In this document: positions 27,135 to 35,063 of the stretch, piece by piece
Layout of the letters: each line of letters begins with the position of its first letter
How positions within the stretch are numbered: the stretch's first letter is position 1
NCBI GenBank assembly: GCA_050694055.1
Contig: JBOGWX010000137.1
Location: 1-42,499 of the forward strand
Length of the DNA: 42,499 bases
Direction: 5' to 3'
Origin: WHSV01 sp050694055
GTDB lineage: Bacteria; Actinomycetota; CADDZG01; WHSQ01
Program-made: the position numbers and the translations under genes
The notes under the pieces: generated by a model
Told to the model about the DNA's origin: nothing
Databases searched by the model: none
Seen by the model: the letters and a program-made list of their open reading frames with translations, nothing else

Positions 27135-27165
27135 GTAAGTCACACTGCCGAACGGGAGGATCGCA

Positions 27166-27741
27166 ATGAGCACCGACACAGCCGTACGTGAGGTCCGGGG
27201 CGTCACGCTGCCGCAGGCCGGAACCTGGGTCATCGACCCCGCGCACTCCAGCATCGAGGCCGTCGCCCGGCACATGATGATCACCAAGGTGCGCGGGCGC
27301 TTCGAGGAGTTCTCGGGCACGATCCATGTGGACGAGGACCCGACGAAGTCGTGGGCGGAGGCCTCGATCAAGGCCGCGAGCATCAACACGAACTCGCCGG
27401 ACCGCGACGCCCACCTGCGCTCCCCCGACTTCTTGAATGCCGATGAGTTCCCCGAGCTCACCTTCAAGGCGACCAAGCTGTCGCACAGCCGCGGCGACCG
27501 CTTCGAGGCGGCCGGCGACCTCACCGTGCGGGGTGAGTCCCACCCGGTGACGCTCGCCGTCGAGTTCCACGGGATCGCAACCGACCCCTTCGGAAACACC
27601 AAGGCGCTGTTCACCGCTTCGACCAAGATCGAGCGCGAGCAGTGGGGAATGAACTGGAACCAGGCACTCGAGGCCGGAGGCGTGCTCGTGAGCAAGTCCC
27701 TCGACGTCGATATCGAGATCCAGGCCACGCTGCAGAGCTAA
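27166..27741 (+). CDS. YceI-family lipid-binding-type protein
   Basis: A 191-residue protein with the lipocalin-like YceI pattern: GTWVIDPAHSSIEAVARHMMITKVRGRFEEFSGTIHV at the front, IKAASINTNSPDRDAHLRSPDFLNADEFPELTFKATKL in the middle and LTVRGESHPVTLAVEF, INREQWGMNWNQALEAGG-like residues near the end. YceI proteins bind isoprenoid or other long lipids. No signal sequence is present, so this is the cytoplasmic kind. The start has a GGGAGG ribosome site eight bases upstream. It diverges from a MarR gene and is followed by an intrinsic terminator at 27759-27796, so it is probably a single-gene transcript controlled by that MarR. Confidence 0.94.
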   Translation: MSTDTAVREVRGVTLPQAGTWVIDPAHSSIEAVARHMMITKVRGRFEEFSGTIHVDEDPTKSWAEASIKAASINTNSPDRDAHLRSPDFLNADEFPELTFKATKLSHSRGDRFEAAGDLTVRGESHPVTLAVEFHGIATDPFGNTKALFTASTKIEREQWGMNWNQALEAGGVLVSKSLDVDIEIQATLQS

Positions 27742-27758
27742 AGCCGGCACCGAAAATT

Positions 27759-27796
27759 GAGGCCTGTTTGCCCACCCCCCGGCGACAGGCCTCTTT
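27759..27796 (+). terminator. intrinsic terminator of the YceI gene
   Basis: GAGGCCTGT (27759-27767) and ACAGGCCTC (27785-27793) form a perfect 9-bp stem 18 bases after the YceI stop, preceded by AAAATT and followed by TTT. The T-run is short but the placement is right. Confidence 0.7.
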
Positions 27797-27811
27797 CAAT
27801 GGTGATGCCGA

Positions 27812-27849
27812 TTCCATGGGCGGGCCACGTAGGATGCCCGCCCATGGAA
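27812..27849 (+). promoter_or_regulatory. 13-bp perfect hairpin enclosing the start codon of the acyltransferase gene
   Basis: TTCCATGGGCGGG (27812-27824) and CCCGCCCATGGAA (27837-27849) are exact inverted repeats with a 12-base loop. The ATG at 27844-27846 is inside the right arm, and an AGGA ribosome site (27831-27834) is in the loop. In RNA this would bury the start codon in a very stable stem. It could be a translational control element, or the arms may be a DNA operator. Confidence 0.6.
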
Positions 27850-28620
27850 CCCGTGTACTCGCCGGTCATCGGGCTCGCGCTGTCGCTCATGAAGGTCATG
27901 AGGTGGAAGGTGAGCGCCGGCGGGCACGCACACCTTCCTCGCAAGGGTCCGGCGGTCATTGCCACCAACCACGTCGGCTACCTCGACTTCGTGTTCGTGG
28001 GAGCCGCAGCTCGGTACCAGAAGCGCCTGGTCCGCTTCATGGCCAAGAAGGAAGTGTTCGACCATCCGATCTCCGGGCCACTGATGCGAGGGATGAAACA
28101 CGTTCCGGTCGACCGCTTCGGACAAGCCCGCGACGCGATCGATGCGGCCGTGGCGGCGATGTGGCGTGGCGAGGTCATCGGCATGTTCCCGGAGGCGACG
28201 ATCAGCCGGTCGTTCATCCCGCGCGAGGGAAAGTCGGGGGCCGCGCGCATGGCGATGGAGGCCGGGGCGCCTCTCGTTCCCGGCGCGGTGTGGGGAAGCC
28301 AGAGGATCCTTACCAAGGACCGGCCCAAGAACTTCGAGCGCGGTATCCCGATAACCGTGGACTTCGGAGCACCCATTGCCTACGAGCCGGACGAGGATCC
28401 GGCCGCCGTGACCAAACGGCTGATGGCGTCGATCACCGAACTGGTCGACCACGCCCAGCGCGCCTACCCGGTACAACCAGAAGGAGACGGCGATTGGTGG
28501 CTTCCGGCCCATCTCGGAGGCAGCGCTCCGACGATCGAGGAGGCCGACGCCCGTGCGGAGCGGGACCGGATCGCGCGCGCCGAGAGTCGCAGACGCGAGC
28601 TCGAGGAGCGCGGCGGCTGA
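27844..28620 (+). CDS. PlsC-like 1-acylglycerol-3-phosphate acyltransferase
   Basis: A 258-residue acyltransferase that would add an acyl chain to a lysophospholipid. Catalytic motif NHxxxxD is present (ATNHVGYLDFVFVG); the substrate motif usually written FPEGTRS is FPEATISRS here, a form common in some actinobacterial members. A further match is GAPLVPGAVWG. The N-terminus (SPVIGLALSLMKVMRWKV) is a weak membrane-associating segment. ATG 27844 gives the natural protein start but lies in a strong hairpin; in-frame ATG 27799 would add 15 residues and has no ribosome site. It stands after the YceI terminator and converges on the SGNH hydrolase gene. Confidence 0.9.
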   Translation: MEPVYSPVIGLALSLMKVMRWKVSAGGHAHLPRKGPAVIATNHVGYLDFVFVGAAARYQKRLVRFMAKKEVFDHPISGPLMRGMKHVPVDRFGQARDAIDAAVAAMWRGEVIGMFPEATISRSFIPREGKSGAARMAMEAGAPLVPGAVWGSQRILTKDRPKNFERGIPITVDFGAPIAYEPDEDPAAVTKRLMASITELVDHAQRAYPVQPEGDGDWWLPAHLGGSAPTIEEADARAERDRIARAESRRRELEERGG

Positions 28621-28641
28621 CGGCTCTTGCTACCACTTCGG

Positions 28642-29391
28642 TTAGTTCTCTACCACGCGGCGCAGAACGGGGTAGATCGCGTCGGCCCACAGCTCGTATC
28701 CCGCGGCGCTCGGATGGAAGTCGTCGGGCGAGTGAAAGCGCTCGGGGTCTGCGCCGAACTGCGGTCCCGTCTGCTTCGCCAGCTCGACCACCACCGCATC
28801 CTCCTGCCGGCCCACCTCCTCGATTGCGCCTGCGACCTGTCGTCCGCGCCACCCCGACAGTGAGCGCAGCGGCTCGAGAAACGCCGGCGCCCGCATGTCC
28901 GGAGCCCCGGCGACGACGATCTCGGCGTCGGTGCGGTGTCTCAGTTCTCGGATTACCGCAGTCATATCGGAGCGCAGGTCCGACAAGGTCGTCACGTGAG
29001 TAACGTCGTTGGCACCGATGCCGATGAACAAGTAGTCGGGAGCGGCTTCGATCGCCTTCGGTAACTGTTCGTCGAGGATATCCGACACCCGAGCCCCAGA
29101 GCTCCCGAAGACGCGCAAGTCGACCCGGTAACCATCGGACGCGAGACGGCGCGCAAGTAGTTGCGGGTAGGCGTTCGCCGGAGCGCCCGCGCCCACTCCC
29201 GCGGCCGTCGAGTCGCCCATCACTACGAGCGTGACCTCCTCGTCGGTGGGATCCCCGAACGTGTCGTCGAGCTTCAACGCCGGCTCGGTCGGCAGGTAAT
29301 CGCGGCGCAGGGCAACGACGATCTCGATCCCAATGAGCCCGGTGCCACCGACCAGGAGCGCGATGAGACCGAGCACGACTCGCTTCAGCAT
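28642..29391 (-). CDS. SGNH/GDSL-family hydrolase, membrane-anchored
   Basis: A 249-residue esterase-type hydrolase. An N-terminal hydrophobic anchor (VVLGLIALLVGGTGLIGIEIVVAL) is followed by the catalytic domain with block I (LVVMGDSTAAGVGAG, nucleophile Ser), block III (IGIGANDVTHV, Asn) and block V (PDDFHPSAAGYELWADA, Asp and His). All catalytic residues are therefore present. Likely location is the outer face of the membrane, acting on lipids or acetylated wall sugars; the substrate is not predictable. It starts 27 bases after the M28 peptidase stop in the same direction, and may be the last gene of the ABC exporter operon. Confidence 0.9.
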   Translation of the reverse strand: MLKRVVLGLIALLVGGTGLIGIEIVVALRRDYLPTEPALKLDDTFGDPTDEEVTLVVMGDSTAAGVGAGAPANAYPQLLARRLASDGYRVDLRVFGSSGARVSDILDEQLPKAIEAAPDYLFIGIGANDVTHVTTLSDLRSDMTAVIRELRHRTDAEIVVAGAPDMRAPAFLEPLRSLSGWRGRQVAGAIEEVGRQEDAVVVELAKQTGPQFGADPERFHSPDDFHPSAAGYELWADAIYPVLRRVVEN

Positions 29392-29418
29392 CGGCTTACG
29401 GTAAGCCCACCGGCAGTT

Positions 29419-30921
29419 TCAGATGTCGTCCGAGGTCGCGAGGGTGGCCACGGCATAGGCGATCGCATCCGTCAGTTGGTTTAGGGATTGCCGGCTGAGG
29501 TTAGCGAGGTCATCACACGCCAGGTGGTAGCAAGGATCGGCCGGCGCATCCGCCTCGCCGCCGAACAATCCCTCGGCCTCGTCGCTCTTGATCATCTCGG
29601 CCCCCGTGAACAGACCTCCGACCGGGATTCCGGCGCGCTCAAAGGGACCGTGATCCGATCGTCCGGAAAGATCGATCACGTCCGTGGCTAGATCGCGTCG
29701 TTCGAAGTAATCGAGAAACAGGTTCTTGATGGCCGCCGGGTTGTCGATGTTGCCGAGGTTGTCTCCGTAGACGAGCCGCAGGTAGTTGGGCGACGCCACC
29801 ATGTCGAAATTGAGGTAAGCGGTGATGCGAACGCGCTGGGAGTCGTTCAACTCATCGACGTAGTGCTCCGATCCAAGGAGCCCCAGCTCCTCGGCCGTCC
29901 AGAACGCGAACCGAACACCCTCCGAGGTCTCGACGTCGGCCATGGCTACGGCGAGCTCGAGGATCGCAGCCGAGCCCGAACCGTTGTCGTTGATACCGGG
30001 GCCGTCTTGCACCGAGTCGAGGTGAGCGCCGACCATCACGACGTCGGCTGGTCCGTTCGGCCGTTCCGCGATGACGTTGCGCGTCCGGCGTTCGACTACG
30101 GATCCGTCGACCTCCACACGGACCCGAGTCCCGGGCCGTGCCAAAGCTCTGCCCAGCTTGTTGCTCACGGCGAGTGCAGGGACCTTACCGTTGCTACTCG
30201 CCAGCGTGGGGCGGAGCACCCCCGACGAGGTGTCGGCCAGTTCGGGGGTGAACATGAGCAGCACCGCCGACGCACCCGCCTCCTGCGCGCTCAGCACCTG
30301 CTGGGTCAGCGGGCAAGGACCGGCCTGGACCAGTGCGACGTTGCCGGTGGGAAAGCCGGCGAAGGCGTCCTCCTCGCAGCCATCCGGTGCGCCCAAGCCG
30401 TTGCGCTCCACGCCGACCGGGGCGATCGCCCCCGTGACGTCGCCCGAAGGAGAGAAGTTGAAGGTCGTGAAGTCGGCACTGCGCTCAAAGGTGGTCCTCG
30501 AGGGGGCCGTCGTACGCAAAACAGAAGGGGTGTCCTGTTCGTAAACGGTGACGTCGAGCTCGTCGAAGCTCACCTCGTAGCCCGCCTCGGTGAGCACCTC
30601 AGAAACGTAATCGACCGAGGCCTCGTGTCCTTGCGTCGCGGTGAAGCGGTTGCCATCGTGATCGTCGGCGATGGCCTGAAAGGTCTGAAGGTGCTGCATG
30701 ACCCCCTCGAGGGTGATCGACTCCTGAAGCCTCGCGACCAGGCCAACTCTTCGCTCCCTGTCGTCGGGTGTGGGGTCCGCGTCGCGCGAGGAGCCCGGCG
30801 GGGTGGGGGAGTCGGGCGCCTCGGGCACGAGAACCGCCCCCGCAACTGCAGCGAGGGCGATTCCGGCGACTACCAGCGCGCGCTTGAGCGTGGTCGCTTG
30901 CTTCTTGGGGGTCCGGCTCAA
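29419..30921 (-). CDS. M28-family aminopeptidase with PA domain, membrane-anchored or secreted
   Basis: A 500-residue zinc aminopeptidase like the Streptomyces griseus enzyme. A hydrophobic export or anchor segment (LKRALVVAGIALAAVAGAVLV) precedes a spacer, a PA domain (GNVALVQAGPCPLTQQVLSAQEAGASAVLLMF) and the peptidase core. Metal and catalytic residues are visible: GAHLDSVQDGPGINDNGSG (His, Asp), WTAEELGLLGS (Glu-Glu), YLNFDMVAS (Asp) and CYHLACDD (His). The start is TTG: 30921 is listed; TTG 30930 is also in frame and lies inside the two-base gap region after the permease stop (TAG 30934-30932), with GGAG/AGG just upstream. Close spacing indicates co-transcription with the damaged ABC exporter. 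Confidence 0.9.
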   Translation of the reverse strand: MSRTPKKQATTLKRALVVAGIALAAVAGAVLVPEAPDSPTPPGSSRDADPTPDDRERRVGLVARLQESITLEGVMQHLQTFQAIADDHDGNRFTATQGHEASVDYVSEVLTEAGYEVSFDELDVTVYEQDTPSVLRTTAPSRTTFERSADFTTFNFSPSGDVTGAIAPVGVERNGLGAPDGCEEDAFAGFPTGNVALVQAGPCPLTQQVLSAQEAGASAVLLMFTPELADTSSGVLRPTLASSNGKVPALAVSNKLGRALARPGTRVRVEVDGSVVERRTRNVIAERPNGPADVVMVGAHLDSVQDGPGINDNGSGSAAILELAVAMADVETSEGVRFAFWTAEELGLLGSEHYVDELNDSQRVRITAYLNFDMVASPNYLRLVYGDNLGNIDNPAAIKNLFLDYFERRDLATDVIDLSGRSDHGPFERAGIPVGGLFTGAEMIKSDEAEGLFGGEADAPADPCYHLACDDLANLSRQSLNQLTDAIAYAVATLATSDDI

Positions 30922-30931
30922 GTCACCCAAC

Positions 30932-33483
30932 CTACTCCGTGGCAATCGCCTCCAGCACGTTGAGTCGTGCGGCGCGGCGTGCCGGCGGTATTGCGGCGAT
31001 GATTCCCGCCACGCCGGCCGCAAGAACGTACGCGATCAGCTGCCCCGTGGGTAGTGCGAACTCACTGATGCCGTCATCCGCCAGTGCGGTTACGAGTGCC
31101 CAGCCGAAGAAGCCGCCGACGACGAGGCCGAGTGCAGCCCCGATGACGGCGATGATCACGGACTCCCACCGAATCATGGAACGAGCCTGGCGACGAGACA
31201 TACCCACGGCCCGGAGAAGCCCGAGCTCGCGTGTGCGTTCGAACACCGACAGCGCCAGCGTGTTGGTTATGCCGAGCAGAGCGATGATGAGCGCCAGTGC
31301 CAGCAGGGCGGTGATGAGACCGAGCAACTGATCGACCATGCCGGCTTGTGTCTCTTTGAACTCGGCCTGGTTCTCGACCGTGACGTTGGGGAAGTCACGA
31401 GTGACGTCGTTGATTGCGGCCCGGGCCGCCTCGGTCGAGCTTTCACCTGAAGCCGTCACGAGCACGACCGAGTCGAGGTTCGTCGTGTAGCGCGCCGCGT
31501 AGGTGTCGTGCGACACCAGGAAGTCCGAGCCGACGATACCCGTCGTCTCGAAGATCCCGGCGACCGGAACGTCGACGACGCCCTCCTTGGGAAACTCCAT
31601 GGCCAGGTCGTCGCCCCTCGCCAAACCTTCATCGGCCGCTACCTTGGCGGAGAGAAACACCCCGCCGCCGCTCAGGCCGGCGAGGTCGCCCTCGATCACA
31701 CCCAGGGCGGCGACTTCGTCGATCGTGTCGGGGTTCGTGGCGGACAGGTACCTACTCGCTCCGTCGAGACGGAACTCGCCGAAACGAAGGCTCGCAACTG
31801 CGCCGATCTCATCCCGTTCCGCCGCCCGCGCGGCTACCTCGGGACTGAATCCCGTGGGCCCTCCTCCCGAGGTCGCGGTCGAGAGTATGAAGTCGGCCTC
31901 GAGGCTCTCGTCGAGGATCGCGCTCGATGACTTCTTGATCGAGGCCCCGAGAATGCTCGTCATGCCCACCAGCGCGAGTCCGATCATCAGGGCCGCCGCG
32001 GTCGAGGCCGTGCGCTTGGGGTTACGCCCCGAGTTCTGTCGAGCGAGCTTGCCGGGGACCTTGAATGCGGTCTGCAGGGGCGCGCCGATGGCGCGAGCCA
32101 GGGGTCCGGCAAAGAGCGGGCTCAGTGCCGCGACTCCGAAGAAGATGATTGCGGCACCGAGCCCGACGTAGGAGATTGCATTGTCGATATCGGTGAACAG
32201 ACCGGCGCCGAGGATTGCAGCGCCCACCAGTGTTATGCCGGCACCCACAACGAGCCGGCGGCGCGAGAAGCCGGTCTGCTGGGGACTCGCGTCACGCAGG
32301 GCCGCCATGGGGGAGATGCGAGCCGCGCGCCGGGCCGGGCCGACGGCGGCAACCAAAGTCACCACGAGGCCAACCGTCATGGCGACCACCGCGGTCCGCG
32401 TCTCGAACACCAACGACGTAGAGGGCAGGTCGAGACCGAAGCCCCGAAGCATCGCCTGGAGCCCCGCCGCGATGGCAAAGCCGGCCGCGAGGCCCACCAG
32501 CGAGGCCACGAAACCGACGATGACCGACTCTACGAGCACCGAGCCCACGATCTGACGCCCCGTCGCGCCCATCGCGCGCAGCAGTCCGTATTCCCTCGTG
32601 CGCTGCGCGACGACGATCGAGAACGTATTGAAGATGATGAACGCGCCGACGAACAGCGAGATGAACCCGAACACGAGCAGCGCGGTGTTGAAGAAGCCGA
32701 GCGCCTGCTGCAGGCTCTCCGACTGTTCGTCCGCAATGGAAGCGCCCGTCTGGGCTTCGATGTCTCCCGGCAGTGCGGCTGCAACTCGGTTGCGCAATTC
32801 GCGCGCGTTGACGCCGTCGTCGGCCACGACCTCGATCGAATCGAGAGTGCCCTCCTTGTCGAAGAGCTCCTGAGCGGTTTCGAGATCGAAGACCGCCAGC
32901 GTGGCGCCCGCGAGGTTGTCGGCTTCTCCGAATCCGACCATGCCGACGAGGTCGAAGGTGCGCGACGGGCCCTGGAACAAGACGTCGATGGAGTCTCCGA
33001 CCGAGTAGTCGTAGCTGGTGGCGGTCGCCGCGTCGATGACGACCTCGTCGGACGCCGTGGGGGCCGGCCGTCCCGTAACCGTCCTGCCCCGCCTTCGTTA
33101 TCGAGCCAGCTGAAGCCCAGCGTGGGGGGGCCGTTCGGCGAGATGGCCTCGCCGTCCTGGTCCACGAGTTGTGCATAGCCGCCCACGACGCCCCCGGCGG
33201 TCCGGACCCCATCGACCGCGAGGACATCGTCGAGCACCTCCTCGGGCATCGCCTCACGGTCGCCGGTGCCGGACCCGCTCTGCGATTCGAAAGCGGTCTC
33301 CGAGCGAACGACGACATCGATTCCCTGCGTGGTGTCGGCGAAGAGCTCGTCGAAGGTCCTGTTGATGGTGTCCGTCAGCACGTAGGTGCCGGCGATGAAG
33401 GCGACGCCGAGCACCACGGCCAGTGCGGTAAGGGCGAGACGTAGCTTGTGCGCCAGCAGCCCCTTGACCGTCGTCTTCCACAT
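30932..33483 (-). pseudogene. MacB/FtsX-type ABC transporter permease, one-base frameshift
   Basis: Large exporter permease of about 850 residues. The front (MWKTTVKGLLAHKLRLALTALAVVLGVAFIAGTYVLTDTI) is read from ATG 33483 and is good up to LGFSWLDNEGGAG. There the frame shifts: the continuing protein TVTGRPAPTASDEVVIDAAT...DVLFQGPSRTFDLVGMVGF is in another frame. Adding one G to the GGGG run at 33090-33087 (minus strand) restores one frame. Two FtsX domains follow (LVFGFISLFVGAFIIFNTFSIVVAQRTREYGLLRAMGAT; LIIALLGITNTLALSVFERTRELGLLRAVGMSRRQA). The loss may be real or a homopolymer sequencing error. The ATG is two bases after the stop of the ATPase C-terminal fragment, so these belonged to one operon. 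Confidence 0.85.
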
Positions 33484-33485
33484 GG

Positions 33486-33695
33486 CTAGCCCTCCATCGT
33501 TTTCATGCGATCGAGTACCTTGTCGACCGTAGGACCCTCCATGAGATCGACGATCTTGCCGTCGGCCAGGAAGACCACTCGGTCGGAGTAGCCGGCGGCG
33601 ACCGGGTCGTGCGACACCATGACGATGGTCTGTCCGAACTCCCTGACCGCCCGGCGCATGAACGCCAGCAGCTCGCCCCCGCGTTTCGAGTCGAG
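33486..33695 (-). pseudogene. C-terminal fragment of ABC exporter ATPase
   Basis: Seventy codons ending in TAG two bases before the permease start. The reading is LDSKRGGELLAFMRRAVREF, then GQTIVMVSHDPVAAGYSDRV, then VFLADGKIVDLMEGPTVDKVLDRMKTMEG. This is the end of a MacB/LolD-type ATPase: D-loop (LDS), switch His (VMVSHD) and the usual tail. It has no start and no Walker A or signature motif. Those missing parts lie next to it on the other strand (33713-34270), ending exactly where this fragment begins, so the gene was broken by an inversion. Confidence 0.88.
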
Positions 33696-33697
33696 GT

Positions 33698-34268
33698 GTC
33701 AAGGAGGCAATGGTGCAGTCGATCAGCGAGGAAGCGGTTCCCCGCACCGTGCAACGTATCGCGTCGCGCGCGGTAGACGTGGTCAAGGTCTACGGCTCAA
33801 AGGGAACCTCGGTGCGAGCACTCGACGGCGTTCAGGTGGAGTTCGAGGCGGGCAAGTTCACGGCGATCATGGGACCGTCGGGCTCCGGCAAATCCACCCT
33901 GCTTCAGTGCCTGGCGGGTCTCGACGAAGTGACCTCGGGCAAGATCTACCTCGGAGGAGTAGACGTCACGTCCCTCGATGAGAAGCGCCGTACCAGGCTC
34001 CGCCGGGACAAGATCGGTTTCATCTTCCAATCCTTCAATCTCATTCCCAGCCTCACCGCCGAGGAGAACATCACGTTGCCGATGGATCTGGCGCGCCGTA
34101 AACCCGACCGCGCGTGGCTCGATGGGCTCATCGACATAGTGGGCCTGAAGGACCGGCTCCATCACCGTCCCACGGAGCTCTCGGGGGGTGAGGAACAGCG
34201 CGTGGCCGCGGCGCGTGCGCTGGCGAACAGGCCGGACATCGTGTTCGCCGACGAACCTACCTCCGGTT
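33698..34268. other. inverted segment (about 571 bp) splitting the ABC ATPase gene
   Basis: The ATPase front half with its AAGGAGG ribosome site lies here on the plus strand, while the operon runs on the minus strand. Reversing 33698-34268 by hand joins GGT-T to AC-CTC-GAC and gives DEPTSG-Y-LDSKRG in one frame, so the breakpoints are accurate to a base or two. Only a 5-base inverted match (GAGGT at 33693-33697, ACCTC at 34259-34263) and a 6-bp hairpin across the right end (CCTACC/GGTAGG, 34256-34274) are seen at the ends. No recombinase gene is in the window. Confidence 0.75.
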
Positions 34269-34273
34269 GGTAG
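33713..34273 (+). pseudogene. N-terminal fragment of ABC exporter ATPase (inverted)
   Basis: About 186 residues of a MacB/LolD-type ATPase. It contains Walker A (MGPSGSGKSTLLQCLAGL), the Q-loop (GFIFQSFNLIPSLTAEENI), the signature motif (LSGGEEQRVAAARALANRP) and Walker B (IVFADEPTSG), then stops with Trp-stop where NLDS should follow. ATG 33710 is only two bases from the AAGGAGG site, so GTG 33713 is the more likely start. The missing D-loop and switch region are on the opposite strand at 33486-33695. Without them the product could bind but not correctly hydrolyse ATP. It now converges on the response regulator gene. Confidence 0.88.
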
Positions 34274-34397
34274 GCGGCTAACGGTAACGACGGAGACCGC
34301 TCGAGTCGTCCTTCTCGGCTGCCATTTAGCGATCCTGCCCGGGGATGAAAGACGCGCGCGCTATGTCCGTATTGCCTCCCTCGAGAGGATGACGTCG

Positions 34398-35063
34398 CTA
34401 GCCGGCCCCCGGTTGAACCACACCCGACTCGTACGCGAGCACGACGGCTTGCACGCGATCGCGGAGCCCGAGCTTCATCAGCACACGACCGACGTGGGTC
34501 TTCACCGTGGTCTCGCTGACGAACAGGGACGTCGCGATCTCCTGGTTCGAGAGGCCGCGCGCCACGAGTTGCAAGACCTCGAGCTCGCGCTGGGTGAGCG
34601 AGTCGAGGGCCTCCGGAGAAGCACCTTGCTGAGCCGGGCGCTGCGAGATCTCCTCGATGAGGCGCTTGGTGATCGAGGGCGCTATCAACGCATCGCCGCG
34701 CGCCACGACCCGCACGGCGTGAACCAGCTCCTCGGGCGGGGCGTCCTTGAGCAGGAAGCCGCTGGCCCCGGCGCGCAGCGCGTCGTAGACGTATTCGTCG
34801 AGATCGAAGGTCGTCAAAATGAGGACGCGGATCGGATCGACGTCGTCCTTGTCGACGATCTGACGGGTGGCCTCGATGCCGTTCATGTTGGGCATGCGCA
34901 CGTCCATCAGGATGACGTCGGGCCGCTCGGACTTGGCTCGAGCCACGGCCTCGACTCCATCCGATGCCTCGCCCGTGACCTCGAGCCCCTCCTCTGCATC
35001 GAGGATCATGCGAAAACCGGTGCGCACCAGAGCCTGGTCGTCGGCGATCAGGACTGAGACCAT
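34398..35063 (-). CDS. NarL-family response regulator
   Basis: A 221-residue DNA-binding response regulator. The receiver domain has acidic pocket ADD (7-9), phospho-acceptor Asp 54 (VILMDVRMPNMNG), Thr (LILTTFD) and Lys (FLLKDAPPEE). The LuxR helix-turn-helix is LTQRELEVLQLVARGLSNQEIATSLFVSETTVKTHVGRVLMKLGLRDR. Its start overlaps the end of the sensor kinase gene by 16 bases, so the two are coupled. NarL-type pairs often sit next to MacB-like ABC exporters and control them; the exporter operon begins about 130 bases downstream, but its ATPase front half is now inverted. Confidence 0.95.
   Translation of the reverse strand: MVSVLIADDQALVRTGFRMILDAEEGLEVTGEASDGVEAVARAKSERPDVILMDVRMPNMNGIEATRQIVDKDDVDPIRVLILTTFDLDEYVYDALRAGASGFLLKDAPPEELVHAVRVVARGDALIAPSITKRLIEEISQRPAQQGASPEALDSLTQRELEVLQLVARGLSNQEIATSLFVSETTVKTHVGRVLMKLGLRDRVQAVVLAYESGVVQPGAG

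Noticed and set aside
33698..34268. Site-specific invertible switch like those of fim or hin systems
   Set aside because: Such switches need longer inverted repeats and usually a nearby recombinase; only 5-6 base matches and no recombinase are seen. Kept only as one possibility pending read data.
34256..34274. 6-bp hairpin CCTACC/GGTAGG as an rho-independent terminator
   Set aside because: It lies in coding sequence of the ATPase fragment, lacks a T-run and is better explained as part of the breakpoint.
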